A DNA stretch of 64,000 bases from Asparagopsis taxiformis (Eukaryota; Rhodophyta; Florideophyceae; Bonnemaisoniales; Bonnemaisoniaceae), in contig JALQPE010001699.1 of the NCBI GenBank assembly GCA_030407315.1, positions 62,001 through 126,000 on the forward strand, in the 5' to 3' direction. Position 1 is the stretch's first letter, and each line of letters begins with the position of its first letter. The position numbers and the translations under genes are program-made. Positions 21,629 through 32,600 of this stretch are shown one piece after another. The notes under the pieces are model-generated. The model searched no databases. It had not been told where the DNA came from and worked only from the letters and a program-made list of their open reading frames with translations.

Positions 21629-21860
21629 TGTACGACACGCGTCTGTGTTCTCGGAAATGGACGCGGACGTCCACAACCTCTAGTACACCTAGTATTACTA
21701 GGCGGACGTCCATGTTCTCCAGTATTTTTGGATGTCCGCCTAGAACCGGACGTCCATGCGGTCTAGTACGTCTAGTATTACTAGGGCGACATTCATTGTT
21801 TCTAGTACCACGGATGTCCCCCTCGGGATGGACTTCCGCCATGTCTATGTCCACCTAGGA
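21629..21860. repeat. Diverged GGACGTCC / CTAGTATTACTAG repeat
   Basis: The region alternates GGACGTCCA-type words with CTAGTATTACTAGG and TCTAGTAC. These are the words that make up the 43-bp satellite and its edge at 42952-43570. The left border CGTCTGTGTTCTCGGAAATG matches, in reverse, the border where the gypsy pol frame ends near 43570-43600. Confidence 0.65.
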
Positions 21861-22020
21861 CGGGCGCCGGTTCAGAAATTCAAAAATTTCGACCCCAGAA
21901 ATTTCTGCCGCCGTGCTCGACATGGATGTCCGCATCCATCACGGCGACCACTCTATTTTTCCTTGTCGGTCGACTCCAATTTCGTCTTTAATTTTTTCAT
22001 CCTCTCGCTCACACCCCCTT

Positions 22021-22960
22021 CCTGTTGGTGCTCACCTCCCCCGTACTGTACCTCAAACACCCCCAATACCACTCTAGCACGCATTTTCAGATACCTATCC
22101 CCGCTTCCACGGTGCACACCTCCATTCCATACCTACTTTTCTGCTCTACCGTACAGATTTCGTATAACCAGTCCTCATACTACCTCAGAATAGGGCAAAA
22201 CACCCCCTATCTCCTCGACCATGCTCTCCCCCATCACCTTTGAAACGTATTGTTCTTCAGTACCCTCTCTCCTCTACCCTCAACCCCTCTCCTTCGCCCT
22301 CTACACAAACTTCCCCTGCAGCTTACTCTTCCAAAACCTCTCACTCCCCATCCCGTACCCGACCTGCTCCACCCCTCCCTCCCTCAGCTGCTCCATGCCC
22401 CCACGCCATCCGCATCTTCGATACCGTATACACCACCACCACCGGCCCACGCTCCCGCACTGCGGGGTGGCTCCCCCGCCGTATCCCCAGAAACCTCCCC
22501 GCTCTGAAACACATATCAACCCCCCACTTCGCACCCTTCCTCCCACTCCCCTCCCTCCCCAAATACAATAACCCCCTTCTTCTCCATCACATCCCCACTC
22601 ACCACAGCCAGAACAGACGCCACCCCCTCCCCTTCTTTCTCCTCACTTTCCTAAAAACCCCTCCTCTCGGCGCCTTCAACCGCACCCTCCTACGGTCCCA
22701 CCTAAACACCTCCTCCGCCCTCACTACCCCAACACCCCGCAGCGTCTCCCCAATCCCCATAATATGCTTGTCGGCACTCCTCTCCGAATCACAATCCATT
22801 CTAAACCCGCACTCCGTACATTTCCACCTCCCCCTGTACCATCCCAAGATTCCATCCCCCCACAGAACACATCCTCATACCACAGAAGAATTTTCTTCCT
22901 CTCATACCTCATCCTTAAAACCTCCATCAGCTCCATGTAAATTTCGATGAAAATATTTTC
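22021..22960. other. C-rich, G-poor strand-asymmetric region
   Basis: The plus strand is dominated by C and T (long stretches such as CCTCCACCCCTCCCTCCC) with very few G. Long frames in this stretch on both strands follow from the composition. One minus-strand frame (22599-22847) contains WKCTECGFRMDC, a CxxC pair that could be zinc-binding, followed by an Arg/Lys-rich tail. Without a full domain I do not call it a gene. Confidence 0.4.
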
Positions 22961-23239
22961 TCTACTATGCAATCTCAAACATGTATGAGCCTATGCCTTT
23001 CCGCTTTGTCAACCCTGAATATTGGTACTCATGTATTCATAAAATAGGGCCACCCACATCCCTATCCCGTTCTGCAAGCTTTACAAACCACTAGACGCAT
23101 ACTCCACAACTATACAACAAACACTACTCGCTATTTCAGACGACGCGGTACACAAGTAGCGTAGTGTCAACCTTCCGTGACGCCTTCCCTGATGCGTACA
23201 AGTGGGAAACACGTCTAGACGTATATCAGAACTGAGTGC

Positions 23240-23820
23240 GGGAATTTTCGGCACAGGAGATGCTGGGCCACCAAATTGATTTTTCGGAAATTTTAGAATT
23301 TCTGGGCTGGCCAGCAATGCAATCGAGCTGGACATCCACCGGACGTCCATTTCAGGTTGGTCGCGAGAGGGTGGGGCGGGACCATGATGAAACAAGGACC
23401 AAGACCTTTCCCTGACGTGTTGAGCCTGAAATCGACCCTTCGTGAGACGCGATTTTGGCTTACAGTTGGTGCTAATAGAAGCCAGTGATAGCCCCGATCG
23501 GGGCGGCAGCCGGCTCCGGCTTACAGTTGGTGCTTACAGACGCCAGTGATAGCCCCCGATCGGGGCCGGCGGTCGGTTCCTGGGGCCGTTGTGGCCAAAT
23601 TAGACACCCTGATTTGAATTAAAATTTGGGCTATTCTCAAAAACATGCACATGTGAACATGTTTTTGAGATGGGGGTGTGCCGTACGGCACAATCGACCG
23701 CCCAAATCGATGTTTTTTGCAATATTTTTTTGTGCCCGAAATTGTAGAATTTCTGGGCCGGCCAGGAATGCATCTGAGTTGGACATCCACCGGACGTCCA
23801 TTTCAGGTGATCGTGTATCG
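23240..23820 (+). repeat. Two copies of the 388-bp palindrome repeat family (one partial)
   Basis: A partial copy at about 23250-23520 is followed by a fuller one at about 23520-23815. The fuller copy includes the 14-base palindrome GTGCCGTACGGCAC (23678-23691), the near-palindrome around CACATGTG, TGGCCAG-like words and the GGACATCCACCGGACGTCC block. Orientation is the same as the copies at 28.3-29.5 kb and opposite to those at 33.2-35.1 kb. Short minus- and plus-strand frames inside these copies are not genes. Confidence 0.85.
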
Positions 23821-24082
23821 TGCACGTCCAGCCATTACCAGAAGCAAGTTGGCGATGAAGCACGTATAAACCCAATTGTTCTGCTATTTCTAGCATAGAC
23901 CATCGAGTCTAGAGATGTGAGGGAATCGTCCTGGAATCATGCTCCAACCCACTAGGGAATGGACAATCTAGTTTGAAAGCATGGAACGGAAGTGCATTAT
24001 AGTAGGTTCATAGATTGAAAGTGATAAAGGAGATGATTATATTCTCGATAATTGTTTGCTAAAGTAGTTGTTGTTAAGATAT

Positions 24083-27000
24083 CTAGCCGTCGGAAAACTG
24101 TTCTTCCTCTTCGTCCTCACTATGATAGTGAACTAGATATCCAGGTTGTCCCGGCAGAAGAGGCACTACCGGGGCCACACTCGGTGTGTGCATTACATCC
24201 TTGCGAGGTTCTGTCGTCTTCATCCGCATCATTCGGAGCTGCCCTGTCTTCGGCCTACCATCTTTCTTGACCGGGATGGGAACAACTGTCTTGTGGCGAA
24301 CATTGACAGGTGCCGGTTGACTTTGCCTTGCAGACCGGCGCGGAGCATTGGCGATGACTTCTTCTTCGAATCCCAACCGCCTGATGAAACCAAACGAAAC
24401 ATTGTCGGGAATCGGATACGACGCATTCCTGAAATACGTGTGATACCTCGTTGTCGTGTGTGACACAACTCTGTCGACATGCCCTGCCCCGGCATGTTGT
24501 ACATGGCCGTGACCGATGAAGACTGAACGTGGCGGAACGATTACCTTCTTCAGCTTCATCGTCTTGGCGTACATATCTAATTCCAGCGCTTTGGAAAAGA
24601 CGTACTTGTGGGACCCTGGACACACCCAGATAGGGAATGGGTCATCTCCGTTGGCAATAACAAAGTAACCCGGAAGTTGATCTTTGCGGTCGCGAGGAGG
24701 AACAGGGAAATCATTGTGTGGGACCTGCCGAGGACACCCCTTTCCCGTTATCAAAAACCGTCCCCCAGATGCCGGCATGACAAGTTTTTCTCCCGGTAAA
24801 CCGCACTCCTCCAGCCCTGTCAGCCGGACAAGGATTCCCAACCACACATCCAGCAGGGCTCGCCGCGTCACAAACTTGAACCGGTCGATATGCGTCTCAT
24901 CGTTCTCGGCATAGTCAACCAGGCAGTGGCGCGTAGACGTGAAGCGAGCCCTCCCCTCATTCCGGTTCTTCTCGTCTGTTTCATCGTCCCCCGTATTGAC
25001 AATGGGACTCCACAGCTGCCGGTTCCCAGGGTCCTTGTGCACCTGCTCCCCCTCCCACGTTCCCAAAAAGTACCGAAACAATTCCTGGTTAGGAATTTCT
25101 TCCATGAGACCCAAGTCAAATGGGAACTTGTCCGACGCATCTAGGTAGCTTACATCCGCGAAATTGTGCATCACCGTATACCCTCGCTCGTTGATTTCCG
25201 TTCGGCAATTGTGGAAGTACGCCATACCAGTGCCGGCCTCATACGAATCCTTCCAGCTTGTAGACATTCGCGCAACCTGAGCGAAGTCCAGCCTCGAGGG
25301 TAGAAACGTCGATGTAGGCTCACACATCGCCTTGGCAGCCATCTTCCACGCTGCGAAGAACATCGGATAGACGTGATCGATTTCGAATAGCACACGAGCC
25401 CGATGTTCTTCCGGAATATGCAGCCCCTCAAACACAGGGTCCATCGCCACTTGCTTCAAATACCTCACCTCTCTGCCCTCCTCATCGATTTCCACACTCT
25501 CCAATAACAACCTGAGCTCAATCGGGGGCAGACAGCCAACCCTCACCGATGCGATGACATCCGCGGGACGCTGCGCCAGATGATGCCCTTCGGCTCGGTC
25601 TTCGAAATCGTCAGGAAGAGACGGCATACGGTCGTCGAAGAGGAGGTCGTCTTCAGAAGGAGAGTCACGAACGATGTAACCGTCTTCATCGACTTCCACT
25701 CCTTCCGGAACAGTGAATGTAATTGTCACTTCGCGGACCCCCTTGCTTTCGACTTGGCCCTCGTCTGCACCCTGTTTGTCTTCCTCGTCCGAAGCGGTAT
25801 GGACAGATTCTTGGTTGGAGGGAGTCGCACCAGCACGTTGGTTATCTTGGGGGACAATCTCAACGGCAGAATCGGGGGAACGGGCGGAGTCTTCGTCAAC
25901 CTCATCACCGGAAGCAGTGGCTTGTTGTTGATCGGTGGGTTTATCAACAACGGCCTGCTCTTCTTCCCCGGCGGATTGTTGTACCACAACCGGCTCTTCT
26001 TCCTCGAGGCGTGTGCTCCCCGTCGAGCGAAGTCGCTGTGAACGGCGGCGGATGCCATGCGAAGCAGGCTCATGTTCGACATTCCGCTGCTTCTTGTGAG
26101 TGAGTCTCACATTGGCAGCAGAAGGGCGGCGTTTGCGTCGAGCCTTAGTCTTCTTCTTCAATGTCGGATTGAAAAACTCTTTCAAGTTCGTTTCCAAATC
26201 CTGTAAACGCGTGGTTCTCCGTCGCATTCGAACCTCACTGCTCCGGTCGTCCCCTCTATACATTGCAATGGCATTGGTGAGATGCCATTGCAACTCCTTC
26301 GGCTGCTTAACCGACCCAATTGCCATCTCTGTGCTCAGAAATGACTTGCGCATAATACTCTTTGGGCGCCCAAACGCAGCGTACAGAGAATTTGCTATTG
26401 CAGTCACGCGACGGACGTATGTATAAAAGTCGTTCACGTCAAAGCGTCCATCCGGACGTCCGCCATGAGCAGGGTTCAAGTACTCCGAAAGACCACGCAA
26501 GACGAAGACAAAGTTTTCTTCCAGCAACTCGCGCACTATCTTGTGGTCCAGGTGCGTTATCCCAATCTCGTTGCGGCGCTCGGAATTGTTCAGCTCACGC
26601 AACACGTCGTCGAGAACAGGATGCTTCAGCGTTGCTATAGCCAAACGCGTCCACCGCCGAGCCGTGTTCGTCGAATTCATCATCCCCATGAACTGCGCCT
26701 CGAACAATGTTCGGATGACATCAGACTCACGCAAGTCGCCAGCGTTTTCCACGTTGTTTGCAACAGCAATCGTACGGATGAACTGCTGGATGGACGACAA
26801 GATTCGAACCAGGGAGCGCTCCGTCAGTTGCGTCCCAGTCGTATGGTTCGACTCTGCACTCTTGTGGATGATCTCATGAGGCTGGAGATCACTGTCGTCC
26901 TTGCGGCGAAGGTAGTACACATCCAGAGGCTGAGTAACCCAGCGCAAGCGGTTTGCCTCCTGTGGCAGCTTGGTTCTGTGCATACGGGTGAGGCGCGTGA

Positions 27001-28015
27001 AGTCATCCGCAATGCTATGCATAGCATTGAGACGATGCAGTCCGTCGATCACGGTCACGTTCGCATTGGCATGGAATTTGCCATTCTGGAACAGACGCGT
27101 GTCGGCGGACAAATGCGTGTTCTGCGACCTCAGCACCGTCACAGTGATACGCGAAGAGCTCACATACCCCACCGCCAACATATTGTTGCGCAGGTCCTCC
27201 ACGTGGTCTTCTTTGACATCGCGAAGGGTCACGGCCGGTTCCACTAGCTGCCTCACCAACACAGTCGCTCCTTCTCCGACGTAATCCGACGTCACAAACT
27301 TGGGCACCATAATTTGCGTCCCCTGCTGCTCACGAATGCTTTCCGCCACCTCCGGTTCGTCGTCCACCTCGGTTACGTCCTGCGTAGTAGCTTCGGTGAC
27401 GTTGGAGCGAGCAGGGTGCTTCGTGCCTCCACTGGAGGCTCTGGCAGAGCGAGCAGGGCGCTTCGTGCCTCCCGAAACCGGGACGGAGCGTGCTGGATGC
27501 TTCGTACCCCCCGAACCAGTGATTTCGCCTGCTGGACCGGTACTGGGCATCCGTCCCGAGCTGGCCTGGTTCGTCGCTGCGTTGAAGTTTGACGCTGCAG
27601 CAGGGGTACGAATGTCGCTAGAGCCATCCTCCGCAGCGGGGCGCATCATCCGAGTATCCCAAGGGTAAAACGCCGCGGCGTATGCTCCACCCATCGTCTC
27701 CGGCGGTCCCTCGGCGCCATCAAACATGTACGGGAACGGGAGGTCCTTGAACTTGTCCTTAGTCGCAATGTTGCGCACGACGATATAGTCGGCCTCGTCG
27801 GTTTCCGGCAGCTTGTGGTTGTGCAGCGTGCGCGGAAGGCCAACATCGCCACCAGCAGTGCTCACCGAAGCCGTCCCAATATGCACAGCCGCACCGTCCA
27901 CGTCCGCAAACAAGTCGACATCGACGCCGCGCTTGAGTCCGCGCGACTCCGCTGACGCGCTCACTTGATCGCCGCAAACCGTTGAAAACAAACTGCTGAA
28001 ATGCGTATCCGCCAT
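24083..28015 (-). CDS. ParB-like domain fused to 2-oxoglutarate/Fe(II) oxygenase
   Basis: This gene encodes 1,310 residues from ATG 28013-28015 (ADTHFSSLF); a longer frame starts with TTG. Residues about 95-125 hold the PPETMGG ... FYPWDTRMMR module shared with the methyltransferase of group 1. Residues 168-205 contain three copies of GGTK(H/R)PARS. A ParB/DGQHR motif VIDGLHRLNAM lies at 322-332, followed by a helical region, basic segments and acidic Ser/Glu-rich linkers (about 700-880). The C-terminal third has a double-stranded beta-helix oxygenase pattern: HxD in PHNDF (H1100, D1102), a GSHK turn, distal His in HVQHAGAG (about 1174), then Arg in TTRYHTYF (about 1190). The family is closest by eye to PhyH/TET-JBP-like dioxygenases. 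The substrate is unknown, and a modified DNA base is a reasonable inference from the ParB partner. Confidence 0.75.
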   Translation of the reverse strand: MADTHFSSLFSTVCGDQVSASAESRGLKRGVDVDLFADVDGAAVHIGTASVSTAGGDVGLPRTLHNHKLPETDEADYIVVRNIATKDKFKDLPFPYMFDGAEGPPETMGGAYAAAFYPWDTRMMRPAAEDGSSDIRTPAAASNFNAATNQASSGRMPSTGPAGEITGSGGTKHPARSVPVSGGTKRPARSARASSGGTKHPARSNVTEATTQDVTEVDDEPEVAESIREQQGTQIMVPKFVTSDYVGEGATVLVRQLVEPAVTLRDVKEDHVEDLRNNMLAVGYVSSSRITVTVLRSQNTHLSADTRLFQNGKFHANANVTVIDGLHRLNAMHSIADDFTRLTRMHRTKLPQEANRLRWVTQPLDVYYLRRKDDSDLQPHEIIHKSAESNHTTGTQLTERSLVRILSSIQQFIRTIAVANNVENAGDLRESDVIRTLFEAQFMGMMNSTNTARRWTRLAIATLKHPVLDDVLRELNNSERRNEIGITHLDHKIVRELLEENFVFVLRGLSEYLNPAHGGRPDGRFDVNDFYTYVRRVTAIANSLYAAFGRPKSIMRKSFLSTEMAIGSVKQPKELQWHLTNAIAMYRGDDRSSEVRMRRRTTRLQDLETNLKEFFNPTLKKKTKARRKRRPSAANVRLTHKKQRNVEHEPASHGIRRRSQRLRSTGSTRLEEEEPVVVQQSAGEEEQAVVDKPTDQQQATASGDEVDEDSARSPDSAVEIVPQDNQRAGATPSNQESVHTASDEEDKQGADEGQVESKGVREVTITFTVPEGVEVDEDGYIVRDSPSEDDLLFDDRMPSLPDDFEDRAEGHHLAQRPADVIASVRVGCLPPIELRLLLESVEIDEEGREVRYLKQVAMDPVFEGLHIPEEHRARVLFEIDHVYPMFFAAWKMAAKAMCEPTSTFLPSRLDFAQVARMSTSWKDSYEAGTGMAYFHNCRTEINERGYTVMHNFADVSYLDASDKFPFDLGLMEEIPNQELFRYFLGTWEGEQVHKDPGNRQLWSPIVNTGDDETDEKNRNEGRARFTSTRHCLVDYAENDETHIDRFKFVTRRALLDVWLGILVRLTGLEECGLPGEKLVMPASGGRFLITGKGCPRQVPHNDFPVPPRDRKDQLPGYFVIANGDDPFPIWVCPGSHKYVFSKALELDMYAKTMKLKKVIVPPRSVFIGHGHVQHAGAGHVDRVVSHTTTRYHTYFRNASYPIPDNVSFGFIRRLGFEEEVIANAPRRSARQSQPAPVNVRHKTVVPIPVKKDGRPKTGQLRMMRMKTTEPRKDVMHTPSVAPVVPLLPGQPGYLVHYHSEDEEEEQFSDG

Positions 28016-28298
28016 GGTTGTTGAGTTGGAAAGGAAAAGAGATGGTTGACGTTGACGTATTCGAGTGATGTGGATGGTATGTTTCACGTTAAGTTGAAGA
28101 ATGGTCGTGAACGCCAATCGCTGGAAATAATAACACAATACAACCGAAATTTTGTTAGGTACACACCTATCGTGACCGCTGGAATGCAAGACAGGCAATC
28201 GAGATGTGAGTGTCCGTTCAGAACGGGCCCGAGTCGGGCTCTCGAAACCTGACGAGGTGGCGTGAAGCAGGCAGTGTCCTTGATGTGTAATGTGTTAA

Positions 28299-29460
28299 AA
28301 TTACAGCTGTCAAGCTAGGCGGCTTTTGGGGCGGCTGCGAGCACCCCTTTATCCGGGGAACACCCTGATTTGAGTTAAAATTTGGGCTATTCTCAAAAAC
28401 ATGCACATGTGAACATGTTTTTGAGATGGGGGTGTGCCGTACGGCACAATCGACCCGCCCAAATCGTTGATTTTTGCAAGATTTTTTGTGCCCGAAATTT
28501 TAGAATTTCTGGGCTGGCCAGCAGTGCATCTGAGATGGACATCCACCGGACGTCCATTTCAGGTTGGTCGTGTGCTGCCTACATCCACGCATTGCAGCAA
28601 CTAAGCAGGCGGGTTCACTACTAATATAAAGTGCACGGAATATGAGTAACGTGATGGGTGAGTAGTGTTTCTGTTGAGGGAGTAAGGCGGGACCATGATG
28701 AAACACGGAAGAAGATTTCTCCCTAGCATAACTTAGGCTTGAAGCCTGCAATCGGCCCATCTTCCGGCGCCATTTAGCCTCACAGTTAGTGCTTACAGAA
28801 GCCAGTGATGACCCCGCTCGGGGCGGCGGCCGGTTCCTGGGGCCGTTGTGGCCAAATTAGACACCCTGATTTGAATTAAAATTTGGGCTATTCTCAAAAA
28901 CATGCACATGTGAACATGTTTTTGAAATGGGGGTGTGCCGTACGGCACAAACGACCCGCTGAAATCGTTGATTTTTTACAATTTTTTTGTGCCCGAAATT
29001 TTAGAATTTCCGGGCTGGCCAGCAGTGCAATCGAGCTGGACATCCACCGGACGTGCATTTCAGGTTGGTCGTGAGAGAGTGGGGTGGGACCATGATGGAA
29101 CAAGGACCAAGACCTGTCCCTGGCGTATTGAGCCTGAAATTGACCCTTTGTCAGACGCCATTTAGCCTTACAGTTAGTGCTTACAGAAGCCAGTGACAAC
29201 CCCACTCGGGGCGGCGGTCGGTTCCTGGGGCCGTTGTGGCCAAATTAGACACCCTGATTTGAATTAAAATTTGGGCTATTCTCAAAAACATGCACATGTG
29301 AACATGTTTTTGAGATGGGGGTGTGCCGTACGGCACAATCGACCCGCTGAAATCGATGTTTTTTGCAATATTTTTTCTGCCCTGAATTGTAGAATTTCTG
29401 GGCTGGACAGCAATGCAACTGAGCTGGACATCCACCGGGCGTCCATTTCAACTTGGTCTT
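28299..29460 (+). repeat. Left arm: three direct copies of the 388-bp repeat
   Basis: Palindrome GTGCCGTACGGCAC occurs at 28434-28447, 28935-28948 and 29323-29336. The second and third copies are exactly 388 bases apart (CAAATTAG at 28853 and 29241). The first interval is longer because of inserted sequence at about 28580-28690. Each copy contains several other inverted words (CACATGTG, CTGGCCAG, GGACGTCC). Confidence 0.9.
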
Positions 29461-29678
29461 GTATTTTGCATCTGCACGCATAACAGCAACCAAGCAGTCA
29501 GGTTCACTGCTCGGACGAAGTGCACCTAGAGTGTGAACGATTGGTTTTTGACAGGCGAGTACTGCCGAATAGGTTTCACCCTGGACTAATGGTGGCTGGA
29601 CATTCTGCATTATATGATATACTTCAACTCTGGAACGTAGCTTTATTTGTAGTCGAAATGAAAACATCTTTCGTGACC

Positions 29679-32600
29679 CTAATTCCATGCTCTAAACGCT
29701 GTCCCATAATGAACGTAGAGCTCCTGCCCCGGACGGATATCGCGGATTGCACGTACTACAATGATCTTCGGATTTTCTAGGTCCTTCGCCTTGAGCTTCT
29801 TCCCCGTCGAACCGCTGCTGTAGTTCTCGACAAACTCGACGTTGGCCATCCGCCTGGTGTCTTCCGCCGGAGTGTCCTCACCTCGCAAATACCGCGGGTC
29901 GTTGATGAACTGCGCCGAACAGAACGGAGCCGGAACAATCCAAATTGGATGCTCGATGTTTTCGTCGTCCTCCGCTGTTGCATACAGCTTGATAGCATAC
30001 ATCAAGAATGTTTCCTTCGTTATCGCCATGTGACCCTCTCCGTACGCGAACCTCATCGACTCCTTGCTCATATCAGAGTACACAACAGTTCCGTAGTATG
30101 CACATACTTCGTCACCAACATTAAATGTCTGTTCAGCGAAGAGCCCTCTTCCTGCATTTGGATGCTTAATCAGCGATGGTCGAACGCTCAATTTTTTCGC
30201 AACACAATCGTGTGCCCGCATCACGCGAGGGTTTTCAGTTTGCAACCAGCGGCGCAGGGAAGGTGGCCAATAATGTACCGGTTTCTCCATGTGCTCGCGC
30301 GACGCAATCGACTCTGGGCACAGCTGCCAGAGGTACTGCCGAATATATTTCGGGAACCTCTGGTACAGGGGAAGGCCAGGTGGGGGTTCGATGATCCTGC
30401 GTTCCCTCTGCGTACGCATCGTGACAGAGGGGGACGCCAAGAACTTCTCAGCACTCTGTTTCGCTTCTGTCGTGACCCTCATGTCAGTGTTGTTTGAAAG
30501 AATTACACGTGACATGACTGCACACAGCTTTGGAAGCGATCGTACCACACACAATTTGTCCATGTCACTGCCGACGAAAACACGGTGCTCAGGCAAGCTC
30601 ATAGCTGCTTTTCCCGTTGCGAAAGTGCCAGAGAATGGATCGACAACAATATCACCAGGCTGTGAATGCTGGCTGATCAACTCCATCATGAGAGCGACGC
30701 TCTTCTGCTCTGCACGAACTCTGACCGTAGCACCGGTTGTGCTCCTTGTTCGCCACACCATCTCATTCGAATCGATGGCGGGCATATTGATGGTGACGTT
30801 GCACCACGCCGGGTACGTGCCGTCCATGTATCCGTGGTTCCTATAGGCCACCATCTCGCTTCCGGTCTTGAACGGAACACCTCGCTTCCAGAAGTGGATA
30901 GCGACCTCTGCCATGTTCATGCGTTGGTACCTCTTCCGCCCCGGCATTTGATAGAGGTGCCCAGGTAGTCGGACAAACAACAGAGGTACCTCGTCAACGA
31001 AGAAAACTGAATTCCGAACGACGTCCTCCTCCTCCTCGTCCTCCTCCTCATCCGCACTTTCTTCGCCACTGTGCTGCGATGCTTCGGAGTCCGAATTCAT
31101 GGACGTAACCTCTTCTTCATCCGACCCGTCATCACTGGCAGCAGTATCGGTTGGGCCTTCTGACTGCGGTCCTTTGTACGTTTCCAAGTAATGGAACCAT
31201 TCGTAGAACTGCAAAACCGAGCAGAACACGATGCCGTGGCCACCGGGGCGCAACAGCTCGTCAAACACTTCGATGCTAGCCTGCATATCTTCTGCAGTTA
31301 GCCTGTCGTACGAAGAGTTGGAATCGTTCCTCTTACGACGAACATTGTAGGGCGGATCAGTCAGAATGAGCTGAACGTTGCCCGTGATGGGCACGTGTTC
31401 TCGGCTCTCGTCGGCACTGACCAAATCTTCGAAAGGGACGTCGTACACCCGGCAATACTGACTCATTTTCGAAAGAAAGTCCTTTGCGAGAGCCTGCCCT
31501 TCACTTTCCTGCTCTTCTGTCGCATGGGGTGACGGTGACGGGGGAGACGGCCCTTGGGCAGTAAGACTGGTCCTCCCAGGTCCAAGTTGAAGCCTGGTTG
31601 TGTGTCTTGTCGACGGAACCAAACCTCTCCCTCCTGTGTTGCGACGAGTGGGAGTGTCATCAACCGGCTTGGGGACCTTTTCTGCGTCCGCGGCTTGTGG
31701 TGCCGGGCGGAGGACAGCCATAACGTCTTCGTCGAGGGTGTCAAAATACGCTGGCAGCTTGTCCGGATTTCCGCTTGAGAAGTATATTTCCAGTGCCCCC
31801 CAGCGGTCGGACTCCGGCCAGGTGTACAGGTCCGGGTTGACGATAAGAAACTGCAACCGGTCGAAGAACTTCCTCACAAGGTCCCTAAATGCACTGTGCT
31901 GCGCACTGGTTCTTGTCTCTACTTTTCCACCATATCCATCAGGATGAGATAGGGGAGCTTTGTTGTGGTAGAGATCTAGCTTCTGCTCCATCGGTGCGAA
32001 TAGACCTTCATCGAGCACGTCAAACCAATGCTCACTGCTGTCGAAAATGATGTACGGCGCCATCAACTCTTCGAAGCTGGAAAACTTTGCGGCGTAGGCC
32101 ACATCGGTCCAAGCATGGTATAAAACTTGAACCACGTAACAAGCTCGATTAGTGCTTTTCCGATGGGCTGGGACGCGTGCGGCTTCGTTCCCCTCTTCGG
32201 CCGCATCTCCTATTCGGCGACGCGGCAGGTTCTTGTTGTGATTTCGGATGATAGACAACGCTTGGAAATACATCAATACCTCGAACGTTTCCGGTGGAGC
32301 AAGAACGAAGGCGCTTGGTTCCCCGCGCTGCGGCGCCTGTAGTGGCGAAGGAAGCATGTTACATCCAATAAGGAAGGTCTGCGGCACGATCCCAGAAAGG
32401 ATGCAGTGCTCAACCCATTGCCCGATACGCTCATCCTGTCTTGAAAACTCGGCAATGGGTAATGCCAGACGAACAATCTGCTTGGCTCGCTCAACGTTCA
32501 TCTCTGCCATGACGATTTCGGCAACATCCGCCTCGACTCCAGCATTCTTCGAACGACCGCTGAAGGACATGCTGAGTCGACCTTGCAGCGCCACAAATTG

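Noticed and set aside
22240..22950. 236-codon Pro/Ser-rich frame on plus as a gene
   Set aside because: The C-rich composition keeps several frames open at once on both strands and no domain is visible.
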